Assembly: GCA_947184155.2 (NCBI GenBank)
Contig: CAMXCT020002079.1
Span: forward strand, 555,004-619,003
Direction: 5' to 3'
DNA: 64,000 nt
From: Cladocopium goreaui
Lineage: Eukaryota > Sar > Dinophyceae > Suessiales > Symbiodiniaceae
The notes under the pieces are model-generated. The model worked only from the letters and a program-made list of their open reading frames with translations. It searched no databases and was not told the DNA's origin. The translations under genes were made by a program, and so were the position numbers. Positions 44,412 through 52,419 of this stretch are shown in pieces (within the stretch, counting starts at the first letter, position 1; every line of letters begins with the position of its first letter).

Positions 44412-46559
44412 ATGCTCACTTTTCTCAAGGGAAGGGATGTGGGGAATCGACACATGCCTCATCACTGTCACAGCCTTGCAGCCAGAGCTGCTTGTAACTG
44501 GGTAGTGCTATACTTTTGTTACTGTCTTGCCAACAATGTCCGACACCAATATGCACCCACTTTGGGTCATGCCAGCCGAATAGGTGAAGCTAAGAATCCG
44601 GGGCCAAACAGGGGCACATGCCTCATCAACATGGTCCTTGCCAATCCGACCAGTCTTGCCAATAAAAAGGATACTCTCACTCAACTTTTAACACAAGAAC
44701 AAGTAAATGTACTGTGCTTGGCAGAAACCTCTGCCACAGAAGAAATACAGTCACAATGCCAAAAGGACATGGCTAAACTGGGGTATAAAACCTTTTGGTC
44801 CAACCCTGTTGCACCACAAAGAACTTGCCAAAGTGGAGCAGCCAGCATCAGAGGCAGAGCAGGTGGCACGGCAATAATTGCCAACGTGCCCATGCGTAAG
44901 TGCAGAAACCCACTGCCACCGGATTGGAAATCCAGCACACGTATCACACATACCATTGCCAGTTGGGGGCAGTCACACATCCAAATTATCACTCTTTACA
45001 GCATCCCACAGAGCCATAACCAAGCCAAAGAATTTCTCAATAACATGTTAACCATGACGCTGCACCAAGCAGCCACAGTGCCATTACCTTTCATCATTTG
45101 CGGAGACTTCAATATGGAGCTACACCACTTGCCCATTTGGGAATCTTTCCTGCGTAAAGGATGCAGTGATTTAATAACACTCCATTTGCAAAAGTATGGA
45201 ACGGAGATGAAGCCCACTTGTCAAGGAGTTACACGACCTGACAATGCCATTGTGTCACGTCAACTCATACCATACTTGGGCCACATCAAAGTTCTTTCCC
45301 CCGAATGGTTTGCCACCCACTGCCCGGTCTTTTTCAACTTGCAGTTGCCACAAGAATCCCTGTTTAAATATACCCTTAAGATGCCAAACAGTTGGGTTGA
45401 ACTTGCCGTGGATGCGCCTGACCTTCAAGCGGCATACCAAAGAGATACCCAAATCCCCCTTTCTACCACCCTGGAGGAATGGGGGCAGAAGCTCGAGGCT
45501 CTGGTAGATTCTAGCCTACGTGATGCCTACACCAAACACCCCACTGGTTTTTCACATTTGCCGAGATCATATCGGGGTAGATGCCAGCCAAGACAACCAG
45601 TGAAGACACCAGTGTATAGCTCAGTACGTAAGGCCAGACAGGGAGACTTTGAACCGCTATACGAAGTCAACACCATGCCGACAAAACGAAAAATCAAACA
45701 GACCAGAAGAATTCAAAATCTCTTGAGAAGAATCCAAAAACTTGAACAGGTTGATGTACCTAATCCCACTTACACTCATGAGTGTCAACAAGAATGGATC
45801 ACCATCCTGAAATCACATGCTTTTGGAGTTCCTTTTCATGAATGGTTGACAGATATCCCTGAAATTGGACCGCCACAATGGCCTCTGCCTACAGCCGCAT
45901 GGTTGCAGGAGGTAAATCAAATGGTCCAACACACAGTCACCCATGAGATTGCCAATGACCACTTGATCTTTGCCAAAAAATGCCAGTTTGCCAGGACATG
46001 CGATCAAAAATACCATGGATCATCCCAAGCTTTTTCGAAAGTCAAGGGGAAGCCTCCGGCACCTATCACTGAAGTATATTTGCCGGTTAAAGCAGAATGC
46101 ATCCTGGTGTGGAATCATGACTTGCGACAGGTCGAATGTTTTTGCGAAGATCCCAGTGCCTTTACAGGTCTTGCACCAGTTAAGCTACTAGAATCTGTAG
46201 GATGGATAGTCCAACATGATAGCCATAGTTTCACAGTGCAATTCCATGACATGCCAGAGATTGCCGAGGTGACAGCCACAGTCACACAGGCGCAATATGT
46301 CGTAGAACCAAGCCAAGTTGCAGACCAGCTTTCCAATTTTTGGACTCCCTTATGGCAAGCCCCCCATGATATGGATCAAAAAGATAGTTGGCCGGAGTTT
46401 GAACAACTGCTCCAACACCTGCCAGTTTTCGAAGATTCATTTCAGTTTGATGACTCTTTGCAACAATGGAAAGCCACAATCAAAAAATGCGTTCCTCTTC
46501 CGCCAGAGGATTTGATGCAGTATCAGCTCAGGAACTCAAGTTGTTACCAGATGAAATGA
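44412..46559 (+). CDS. LINE ORF2, part 1: AP-type endonuclease
   Basis: Frame open from 44244; the first ATG is 44412. Upstream of the enzyme lies RIGEAKNPGP (44577-44606). Endonuclease/exonuclease/phosphatase motifs follow in order: N in LANPTSL, E in CLAETS, LYSIP, ICGDFNME (45099-45116), RPDNAIVS and ATHCPVFF. The last motif normally has Asp-His; here Thr-His. The enzyme would nick target DNA to prime reverse transcription. About 380 residues of linker with basic segments follow. The frame runs into KATIKK and then leaves the conserved sequence at AAAAAA (46482-46487), ending at TGA 46557-46559. The conserved reading continues in the -1 frame as RSSSARGFDAVSAQELKLLP. With one more A the two parts would be a single ORF. 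Confidence 0.88.
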   Translation: MLTFLKGRDVGNRHMPHHCHSLAARAACNWVVLYFCYCLANNVRHQYAPTLGHASRIGEAKNPGPNRGTCLINMVLANPTSLANKKDTLTQLLTQEQVNVLCLAETSATEEIQSQCQKDMAKLGYKTFWSNPVAPQRTCQSGAASIRGRAGGTAIIANVPMRKCRNPLPPDWKSSTRITHTIASWGQSHIQIITLYSIPQSHNQAKEFLNNMLTMTLHQAATVPLPFIICGDFNMELHHLPIWESFLRKGCSDLITLHLQKYGTEMKPTCQGVTRPDNAIVSRQLIPYLGHIKVLSPEWFATHCPVFFNLQLPQESLFKYTLKMPNSWVELAVDAPDLQAAYQRDTQIPLSTTLEEWGQKLEALVDSSLRDAYTKHPTGFSHLPRSYRGRCQPRQPVKTPVYSSVRKARQGDFEPLYEVNTMPTKRKIKQTRRIQNLLRRIQKLEQVDVPNPTYTHECQQEWITILKSHAFGVPFHEWLTDIPEIGPPQWPLPTAAWLQEVNQMVQHTVTHEIANDHLIFAKKCQFARTCDQKYHGSSQAFSKVKGKPPAPITEVYLPVKAECILVWNHDLRQVECFCEDPSAFTGLAPVKLLESVGWIVQHDSHSFTVQFHDMPEIAEVTATVTQAQYVVEPSQVADQLSNFWTPLWQAPHDMDQKDSWPEFEQLLQHLPVFEDSFQFDDSLQQWKATIKKCVPLPPEDLMQYQLRNSSCYQMK
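44577..44606 (+). other. 2A-like motif RIGEAKNPGP at the ORF2 N-terminus
   Basis: The ten codons end NPGP, the hallmark of 2A ribosome-skipping peptides (consensus D-x-E-x-N-P-G-P). Here the conserved Asp and Glu positions are Gly and Ala. In several APE-type LINEs of animals and trypanosomes a functional 2A lies at this same place, just before the endonuclease. Whether the dinoflagellate form skips is unknown. Confidence 0.5.
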
Positions 46560-49500
46560 TCCAAGAGCTCATGATGGTATGCAATGCGTACCCTCATGGT
46601 TTCCCTGCCTGGTTCATGCGTGCCAGAGTATGCCCCCTAAGCAAATCAGAAGATGTCCCCAGGCCACACCAAAGCCGACCAATTTGCATTCTTAGCCAAA
46701 TTTACCGCCTGTTTGCTGGAGTTTTTTGTACACAGGTCCTTCGTTTTTGGGCCCAAAAATTTCCCCCAGCCATAACTGGCATGCTCCCCTCCAGAGGATC
46801 TCATGATGCGGCTTATGCAGTGCAAATCATGGTGGAGCTTGCAGGCATGAGAGGCCACTCCCTCTCAGGCCTTACACTGGACATCAAAAAATGTTTTAAC
46901 TGCATTAGGCATGCGGCAGGACACCGTTTACTACTTGCATTGGGCCTACCAGAAATCAGAGTCAACCAATTCATGCTCAGTATCAAAAAAATGCATAGAT
47001 TTTGGGAAATTAATGGACAGAGCATAGGACCTATCCATGCCACGTGCGGGTTTCCGGAAGGCGATGCTCATTCAGTGCTTATCATGCTTGCAGTTGCGTT
47101 GCTATGGGCTTCCAACACACAAGCGGCCACTGGACCCACTTTTGTTGCCTCAGCCTATGCAGATAACTGGGCTTGGATCACCAGAAACTTTGAAGACAAT
47201 GGCCCTGCTGCCAGTGCCACAGCGAAGGTCACCAATGAATGTGGTTTATCCATCGATTGGGACAAAACCTGGCGATGGGCAACCGATACCACTACCGCTG
47301 AAAACGCCTTGACTTCCATCCAAGCTGCCATTCCATCCAAGGAAGTCGAACGATGCCATAATGCCAAAGATCTGGGCCTCCAATTGCACTACTCAGGAAC
47401 TAGAAACCTTGGAAGTAGAAAAGAAAGGTTTGAGAAGGGCATGCTCCGAATGTCAAGATTGAACCACTTGCCACACCCTCTCACAGTTAAAGAACATGTC
47501 CTCAGGAATAGCATATACCCTGCCATGTTTTATGGATCAGAACTTTTCCCAGTGTCCAGTGACATGCTGACCAAGGTACGAACTGCAGCAGCCGAAGCTC
47601 TCGTAGGGTCTTCCCATAGTATGTCCCCTGCACTGGTTCTACTTTTAACCAAGGGCACCATTTTGGACCCTGAGTTTGTAGTCATGACTCAAGCGATGCG
47701 TACAGCCATACAATGGCTTTCCAAGCAGACTGCAGATGTTCAAAATGACTTTTTCCTTGCCACTGCCCAGTTTGTGGGAAATACAATGAATACGAAGGGT
47801 CCTGCTTCCACCCTAAAACACTATCTCAACAAGCTGTCGTGGAGTTTTGATTGCCAGGGCCATTTGCTTATTGATGGGGTCATCAAGTGTCACTTAGTGC
47901 GTGATGGTTTTCATACTATCCAGCGTTTCATGAGTTTGGCTTGGCAACAACATCTTGTGTTGCACTTGACTTCCAGGTTCAGTTTGTTTTCCATGCCTGA
48001 CGTGTCCAGGAGTGATACTTTAGCCATCTTGAAAACTTTCCCTGACAAAAACCGTAGGCAGCTTTTACGTGAAATTTCAGGGGCATACCAGCTTGAAGCG
48101 CAGAAAGCGCATTGGGTTGAAGACAGCTCTGGGGTTTGCACTTTTTGTGGGGAGCAAGACAGCAAGGCCCATCGACTCTTTGAATGCCCCACATTCGCAC
48201 ACATCCGTGAACCATACACACATGTCTTGCAGTGTGCAGAAGAAGAAGGACTGACACTTGCAGATATGGCAGTGATACACTCTCATGCAGACATGCAGCT
48301 CCATCATGTTTTACACCATCAACAACCAAGTGCCATTGTGGCAGATGATTTCCATGCGTTTGCACAGCAGCGACAGAGGAATTCACAGCCATTCAACATC
48401 TACGTTGACGGAAGCTGCTGCAACCCGAGATTCCCAACATCTCGATTTGCAGCGTTTGCAGGGGTTATTGATTTGGCTGATAATGACTTTCACCGTCGAG
48501 AACTTGCATATGCCTTCAAAACCAGTGGAAGTGTTCCAACCACTTTTGCAACATGCTTTGCAGCCCGGGTGAGGGGCTTCCAAAATATCCCAAGAGCTGA
48601 ACTTTTGGCATTGCAGACAGCAGCATCCATTCCATATGGGGTTATTCATTCCGATAGTAGCTATGCCATCCGGCAAGCGACTAAGGTGCTTTCTGATACT
48701 TCCAAGCTTTATGCAACTTCCAATGCTGATGTTCTATGGGAGATACATGAAATGCAACCAGATGTCCGACGATTTCGTAAGATTAAAGCACACAGAAACC
48801 TGCACGAAATCGATGACCTGCTTGACCTATACCATGCGTTAGGAAATCACACAGCAGACGAAGCAGCAAAACTAGCGTGCCAGAAGCTGAATGCAGATTG
48901 GTGCAACCAGATGCACCAATTCCATGAACAGACCAACACAGCGAGGACAATTCTGCGGGAGTGCTATCAACTACATATTGAACTGTTTCAGGCAAGAGCA
49001 CAGGCCGTACAACAGATGACAAGGCAGGATGCTACAACACTCAATGCAGTTGATAAAGTTTCTCCAGAACATGTTTTCTCCAAAATTGTCCAATGGTCAC
49101 CTACAGACATACAAGAACTTGTGTTTCCTCAGGGAGTTCAAGACTGGTTTTTGCAATTTTCATGGGGACCTTGGTGGGCAGATAAAGTTTTTTCGTGGAT
49201 GCAACTTTTTCGTTGGCCCTTAGAGCCACAGGGGCCACTTGACAAAGAAATTGGTGTTTCATGGCTCGAACTTGCCTTATCACTCTCCTTCCATGTTGCA
49301 AAATGTTTACCAATTCTAAGGAAAAATCAACAAGGTCATGTACGTTTGCTGATGGTAGAGGACAATAAAGACATCGCTGATCATGCCATTCAACACACTG
49401 ACATCGCTACAACGATGCAAAAAATGTGGACTCAGATGACCATTTTGCTGCCAGTTGAAGCAACACCTAAGGTGGGTAAAGGTTTACAGTCTTCCTTGTA

Positions 49501-49756
49501 CGTGCAGGGTTTTGGCCAAAGTGTAAGCGGCTTGACACCGCGACCATGCTTCCCCCACCAGACACCAGTTGCGGAATACATCCGCAAACACTTGCAATCC
49601 AGAAAGTCTTATGAATCCCCTTTTTCACCATATTGGCTTGATGATCGTCAGCACGTGCTGATTGATAAGGACTGGCAGCTTATTTGCAACACCTTCAAAT
49701 ACCGTCAACGGACAGAGAAAGCAAGACAACGGGTATTCAGCCAAGCTGAAATGTAA
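46466..49756 (+). CDS. LINE ORF2, part 2: reverse transcriptase, zinc knuckle, RNase H
   Basis: 1096 codons in the -1 frame relative to part 1; conserved sequence begins at SARGFDAVS. RT motifs: A, LDIKKCF (Asp at 46880-46882); B, GFPEGDAHS; C, YADN (47156-47167) where the usual form is YxDD. A thumb-like region is followed by a CCHC knuckle C-x2-C-x7-H-x4-C (48137-48187). RNase H then has its catalytic set: YVDGSC (Asp 48407-48409), IPRAELLAL, IHSDSS and NHTADEAAK, plus the basic KIKAH loop. A C-terminal region of about 270 residues with Trp-rich stretches is typical of dinoflagellate LINE proteins but has no named domain. Role: target-primed reverse transcription and RNA removal. It stops at TAA 49754-49756. 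Confidence 0.9.
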   Translation: MESHNQKMRSSSARGFDAVSAQELKLLPDEMIQELMMVCNAYPHGFPAWFMRARVCPLSKSEDVPRPHQSRPICILSQIYRLFAGVFCTQVLRFWAQKFPPAITGMLPSRGSHDAAYAVQIMVELAGMRGHSLSGLTLDIKKCFNCIRHAAGHRLLLALGLPEIRVNQFMLSIKKMHRFWEINGQSIGPIHATCGFPEGDAHSVLIMLAVALLWASNTQAATGPTFVASAYADNWAWITRNFEDNGPAASATAKVTNECGLSIDWDKTWRWATDTTTAENALTSIQAAIPSKEVERCHNAKDLGLQLHYSGTRNLGSRKERFEKGMLRMSRLNHLPHPLTVKEHVLRNSIYPAMFYGSELFPVSSDMLTKVRTAAAEALVGSSHSMSPALVLLLTKGTILDPEFVVMTQAMRTAIQWLSKQTADVQNDFFLATAQFVGNTMNTKGPASTLKHYLNKLSWSFDCQGHLLIDGVIKCHLVRDGFHTIQRFMSLAWQQHLVLHLTSRFSLFSMPDVSRSDTLAILKTFPDKNRRQLLREISGAYQLEAQKAHWVEDSSGVCTFCGEQDSKAHRLFECPTFAHIREPYTHVLQCAEEEGLTLADMAVIHSHADMQLHHVLHHQQPSAIVADDFHAFAQQRQRNSQPFNIYVDGSCCNPRFPTSRFAAFAGVIDLADNDFHRRELAYAFKTSGSVPTTFATCFAARVRGFQNIPRAELLALQTAASIPYGVIHSDSSYAIRQATKVLSDTSKLYATSNADVLWEIHEMQPDVRRFRKIKAHRNLHEIDDLLDLYHALGNHTADEAAKLACQKLNADWCNQMHQFHEQTNTARTILRECYQLHIELFQARAQAVQQMTRQDATTLNAVDKVSPEHVFSKIVQWSPTDIQELVFPQGVQDWFLQFSWGPWWADKVFSWMQLFRWPLEPQGPLDKEIGVSWLELALSLSFHVAKCLPILRKNQQGHVRLLMVEDNKDIADHAIQHTDIATTMQKMWTQMTILLPVEATPKVGKGLQSSLYVQGFGQSVSGLTPRPCFPHQTPVAEYIRKHLQSRKSYESPFSPYWLDDRQHVLIDKDWQLICNTFKYRQRTEKARQRVFSQAEM
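46482..46487 (+). other. A6 run at the ORF2 frame change
   Basis: ATC-AAA-AAA-TGC in the upstream frame; the conserved protein continues if a seventh A is supposed. Either a 1-nt loss in a homopolymer, an assembly error in a homopolymer, or a -1 slippage site. The heptamer C-AAA-AAA is not a perfect slippery site. Confidence 0.75.
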
Positions 49757-49799
49757 CAAAGTGGTTCACCTGCCAAAAAGGCAGAGAGCGCGTGGATCT

Positions 49800-49833
49800 G
49801 AGCCTGTGCTCTGCTTCTGCTGGGCACAGGCTC
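49800..49833 (+). other. 3-prime stem-loop of the LINE
   Basis: GAGCCTGTGC and GCACAGGCTC pair perfectly over 10 bp around a 14-nt loop, ending 16 nt before the element end. Stringent-type LINEs use such a 3-prime hairpin for recognition by their own RT. There is no poly(A) or microsatellite tail. Confidence 0.75.
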
Positions 49834-49849
49834 CTTTTGGAAGGAAAGG

Positions 49850-49864
49850 GGCCTTAATTCAGGT
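49850..49864. repeat. 15-bp LINE target-site duplication, right copy
   Basis: GGCCTTAATTCAGGT, identical to 38403-38417. Confidence 0.9.
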
Positions 49865-49889
49865 TAGTGAAATATTCTAATTTACCCAG
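49850..49889. mobile_element. CTGGGTAAATTA MITE, copy 4, right part
   Basis: The duplicated 15 bp, then TAGTGAAATATTCTAATTTACCCAG, which completes the MITE whose left part is 38332-38417. It is followed by AATTAT, matching the left flank of the MITE. Confidence 0.9.
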
Positions 49890-49978
49890 AATTATCATAG
49901 TTATGACAGTTCATTAAATATATATATATATATTTCTGGTAATTTCCATAGATTTTCCCATGAACGTTGTAGTTTTTA

Positions 49979-50090
49979 TACCTCTGGAAACTAACATAGC
50001 TATGGACAATCACACTTTTACCAATGTAAATGTAAATAAACTATAAATGGTTATATTTTCAATAGCTATGTAACAAATTGCCAGAGGGTA
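49979..50090. mobile_element. TACCCTCTGG MITE, copy 9 (diverged)
   Basis: Left TACCTCTGGAAACTAACATA, right TGTAACAAATTGCCAGAGGGTA, with the family words CTATGGACAATCAC and CTATAAATGG. Confidence 0.7.
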
Positions 50091-50113
50091 ACCTTGGAAG
50101 AACATCCACAGTT

Positions 50114-50262
50114 ATGATAACTTTGATAATCTTGATATTCACCCTTCAAATATTTTTAAATGATAACCTTGATATTCACCCTTCACATGATAACCTTGAC
50201 ATTCACCTTTCAAATGATAACCTTGGTGTTCACCCTTCAAATATCTTCAAATGATAACCTTT
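50114..50262. repeat. Tandem repeat of ATGATAACCTTGATATTCAC units
   Basis: Four to five units of 27-38 bp, each ATGATAACCTTG(A/G)(T/C)(A/G)TTCACC-CTTCAAAT with optional ATTTTTAA. Followed at 50370-50520 by a looser repeat of GTTTTTGTGTAAAACA and at 50540-50660 by repeats of CTATTAACCAGTACTA. Confidence 0.8.
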
Positions 50263-51037
50263 TTATTTAACCGCCTTCGGCGTATTCCGCTGGCCACCAT
50301 GGAAAGAACTATCCTGTAGGCTGCAAACAGCCCCTACTCAGGCCCAGCAAGAACATGGTATGAACATTGTTTTTGTGTAAAACATGGTGTTTGTGGATAA
50401 GACAGTTTTTGTGAAAAACAGCTCTTTGTGTAAAAGATGCTTCGGACGCAAAAACAAAAAGGTTTTGTTCAAACCACGGTTTTTGCGTTTAAACCAAAGC
50501 ATGTGTGTAAACCCTTGTTTTGGACACCATTAGATCTATTAACTATACACTATTAACCAGTACTATTAACCTAATTAATCTAATATTAACCTAATTATAC
50601 ACTAATTATACACTATTAACCAGTACTACTAATTATACACTATTAATCTATTAAGTACTAGGAAAACCATTGGATCTATCCATGGGGATCCGTGTTGGAC
50701 CAATGGACCCACTGCCATCAGGACAAGTTATGCATGGCAGCGAACTTCTACTGCGGCCGGCCTTAGCTTAGCGTAGGGTGCGGGGAGGTGAGCCGTGAGC
50801 CTTGCGAAGTGTTCGGATGCGAAGCAAATGGATGTTTTTTTTTGGGGAAATTCCGCATAAATGGTGGGTTTTTCATAATTTAATATGGCTTTAATATGGG
50901 AAACAACCATATAAAAATGGTGGGTTCTCTGAAAAATCACTCCATGTTTGATTTCAAGAATGCTATGAACAAATATGTGAACACATTGGTTCTATTGATG
51001 TCAGATGTTTTGCTGAAACGACCGGTGGCAAGCCTGC

Positions 51038-51098
51038 ATCGATACCTCTAGAATTTACATCAACAAGGCCGGCGAGGATTCCTATGAGAATCCCGTAT
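51038..51098 (+). CDS. Putative exon, unrecognised
   Basis: Reads DTSRIYINKAGEDSYENPVY, followed by a plausible donor at 51099 (GTATAT). Good coding look, no domain recognised. Probably belongs with the exon at 51297. Confidence 0.35.
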
Positions 51099-51296
51099 AT
51101 TGTATTTATGTGCAATCTCTACATATATATATATATATAATTATATATACGTATGTGTGTAGTGCATATATGCATATGTTTATGTTTATGTCATACGTAT
51201 ATGTGATGTATATCTATGTGCATGTTTTTTCTTAATAGTAACAAGATATGCATGTGTGTATCAAGATATTTGTATTTATGTGTATTTTTTGCAAAG

Positions 51297-51390
51297 AGTA
51301 CCTCATCCACGAGGGGGTCATTTTCTTGCACTTCAGTATGTACAGCAAATTTGCTATGCCAAAAATCGGACGACACTGGCCATGCCGGCC
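51297..51390 (+). CDS. Putative exon, unrecognised
   Basis: GCAAAG precedes a frame reading YLIHEGVIFLHFSMYSKFAM then PKIGRHW. Another frame is also open here, so the assignment is tentative. A MITE follows at 51420. Confidence 0.35.
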
Positions 51391-51419
51391 ACCACGAGTG
51401 GGGCTAAGTAATAAGTAAG

Positions 51420-51530
51420 TACCCTATGGTTATGACTAACATAGCCATGGTAAAGATGGCCCACAGAAATAGATGGTTGACCTATTAAAAATAGTGATTT
51501 TCCATGGCTATGTTAAATAACCAGATGGTA
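51420..51530. mobile_element. TACCCTCTGG MITE, copy 10 (diverged)
   Basis: Left TACCCTATGGTTATGACTAA, right TGTTAAATAACCAGATGGTA. Interior reversed (AAAAATAGTGATTTTCCATGG). Very similar in its changes to copies 2 and 5 (the MITEs at 6716 and 26842), so these form a subfamily. Confidence 0.75.
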
Positions 51531-52334
51531 AATATCCCAAAATGACCGAAGTTATCCGAATTTCTTTAGGTGAATGGTGATAATTTAAGCAGATATGTTC
51601 TTGTTTCCTGATTGGTGTTGGTCAATGGAAAAACGGAGCAACCACATTGAACATTGTTGAACAAAGAGAATTTGGTATCCCAAAGGGGCTCCAAAACAGT
51701 TCCCCAATAATTTCTTGGTTTCTTTGCCAGGATCACCAATCATGTCAACCTGTGATTGATAAACGCTGGTTGATTATTTAGGTACTGTATGTTCCTCCCA
51801 AATGGCGAACATGTTCCACTTAAATGATACGCTCCAATTCAGCAGCCAATTGGGTAGCCTAGGTGTTTGTCAATCCAGGCTTGGCACTCATCATTACCCT
51901 CTAGAGCAATTTAAAACACAACTATGGACAATCATCAAAACAGCGATTGAATTTTCATGTTACCTTTCTGGATGGTTACCGTTAATGTCCAATTCACCGT
52001 TGATCGTTGTCCATTAAATTTTAGCCTCATTGCTACAGGGAAAGCACCGAACATCTCTCACCATGTTTCCATAGCTCTGTGAAATTCCTGGAGGGTAATC
52101 GCACAAAACCTGGCCGTTTTTCAAAAAATCCATTGAGTTCGCAGGGAGTTTCCTGCGAACTGAACCTCCAAATTTATAGATAGAGTAATAGTAAGGGATT
52201 TTCCATCACATCCCACTAAACCCCTTTATTCAAAACCCATCAAGCCACCATTGTTGTTGGCTAAATCCCATATAAAAATCACATTTAAATCACCATGAAA
52301 TCTCCTAAATTATCATTAAATGAATCCCATCAAT

Positions 52335-52385
52335 TCCATGTAAATCCCATGTAAATCCCATATAAATCCCATATAAATCCCATAT
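52335..52385. repeat. 12-bp tandem repeat CATATAAATCCC / CATGTAAATCCC
   Basis: Four units, with ATG or ATA in the middle. Short satellite. Confidence 0.8.
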
Positions 52386-52419
52386 GTCACTCCCATGAAC
52401 AGTCCCCGGTGACCTTTCC

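Larger units (their letters stand above)
38418..49849 (+). mobile_element. 11.4-kb LINE-type retrotransposon carrying a DNA cytosine methyltransferase
   Basis: The limits are set by the 15-bp target-site duplication. Order: 6 nt, ORF1 with DNMT domain (38424-44243), 57 nt to the first TTG and 168 nt to the first ATG of ORF2, endonuclease part of ORF2, RT-RNase H part, a short 3-prime untranslated region with a stem-loop, then the end without a poly(A) tail. Acquisition of DNMT genes by retrotransposons of Symbiodinium has been published (de Mendoza and co-workers, 2018), and this copy fits that class. The 5-prime leader of only 6 nt means the element may be 5-prime truncated, as LINEs often are, so the true ORF1 N-terminus may be absent. 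One frame change inside ORF2 is the only visible lesion. Confidence 0.92.

Noticed and set aside
46479-46490. Canonical -1 ribosomal slippery heptamer at the ORF2 junction
   Set aside because: The sequence is C-AAA-AAA in the relevant frame, which does not fit X-XXY-YYZ well, and I saw no clear downstream pseudoknot. A 1-nt deletion or homopolymer error is simpler.
39454-48676. Many ORFs of 60-150 codons on both strands inside the LINE
   Set aside because: They are shadows of the conserved ORF1 and ORF2 frames and contain no motifs.
50114-50262. CRISPR-like direct repeats
   Set aside because: The repeats are contiguous and degenerate, with no unique spacers of constant length. Ordinary satellite DNA in a eukaryotic context.
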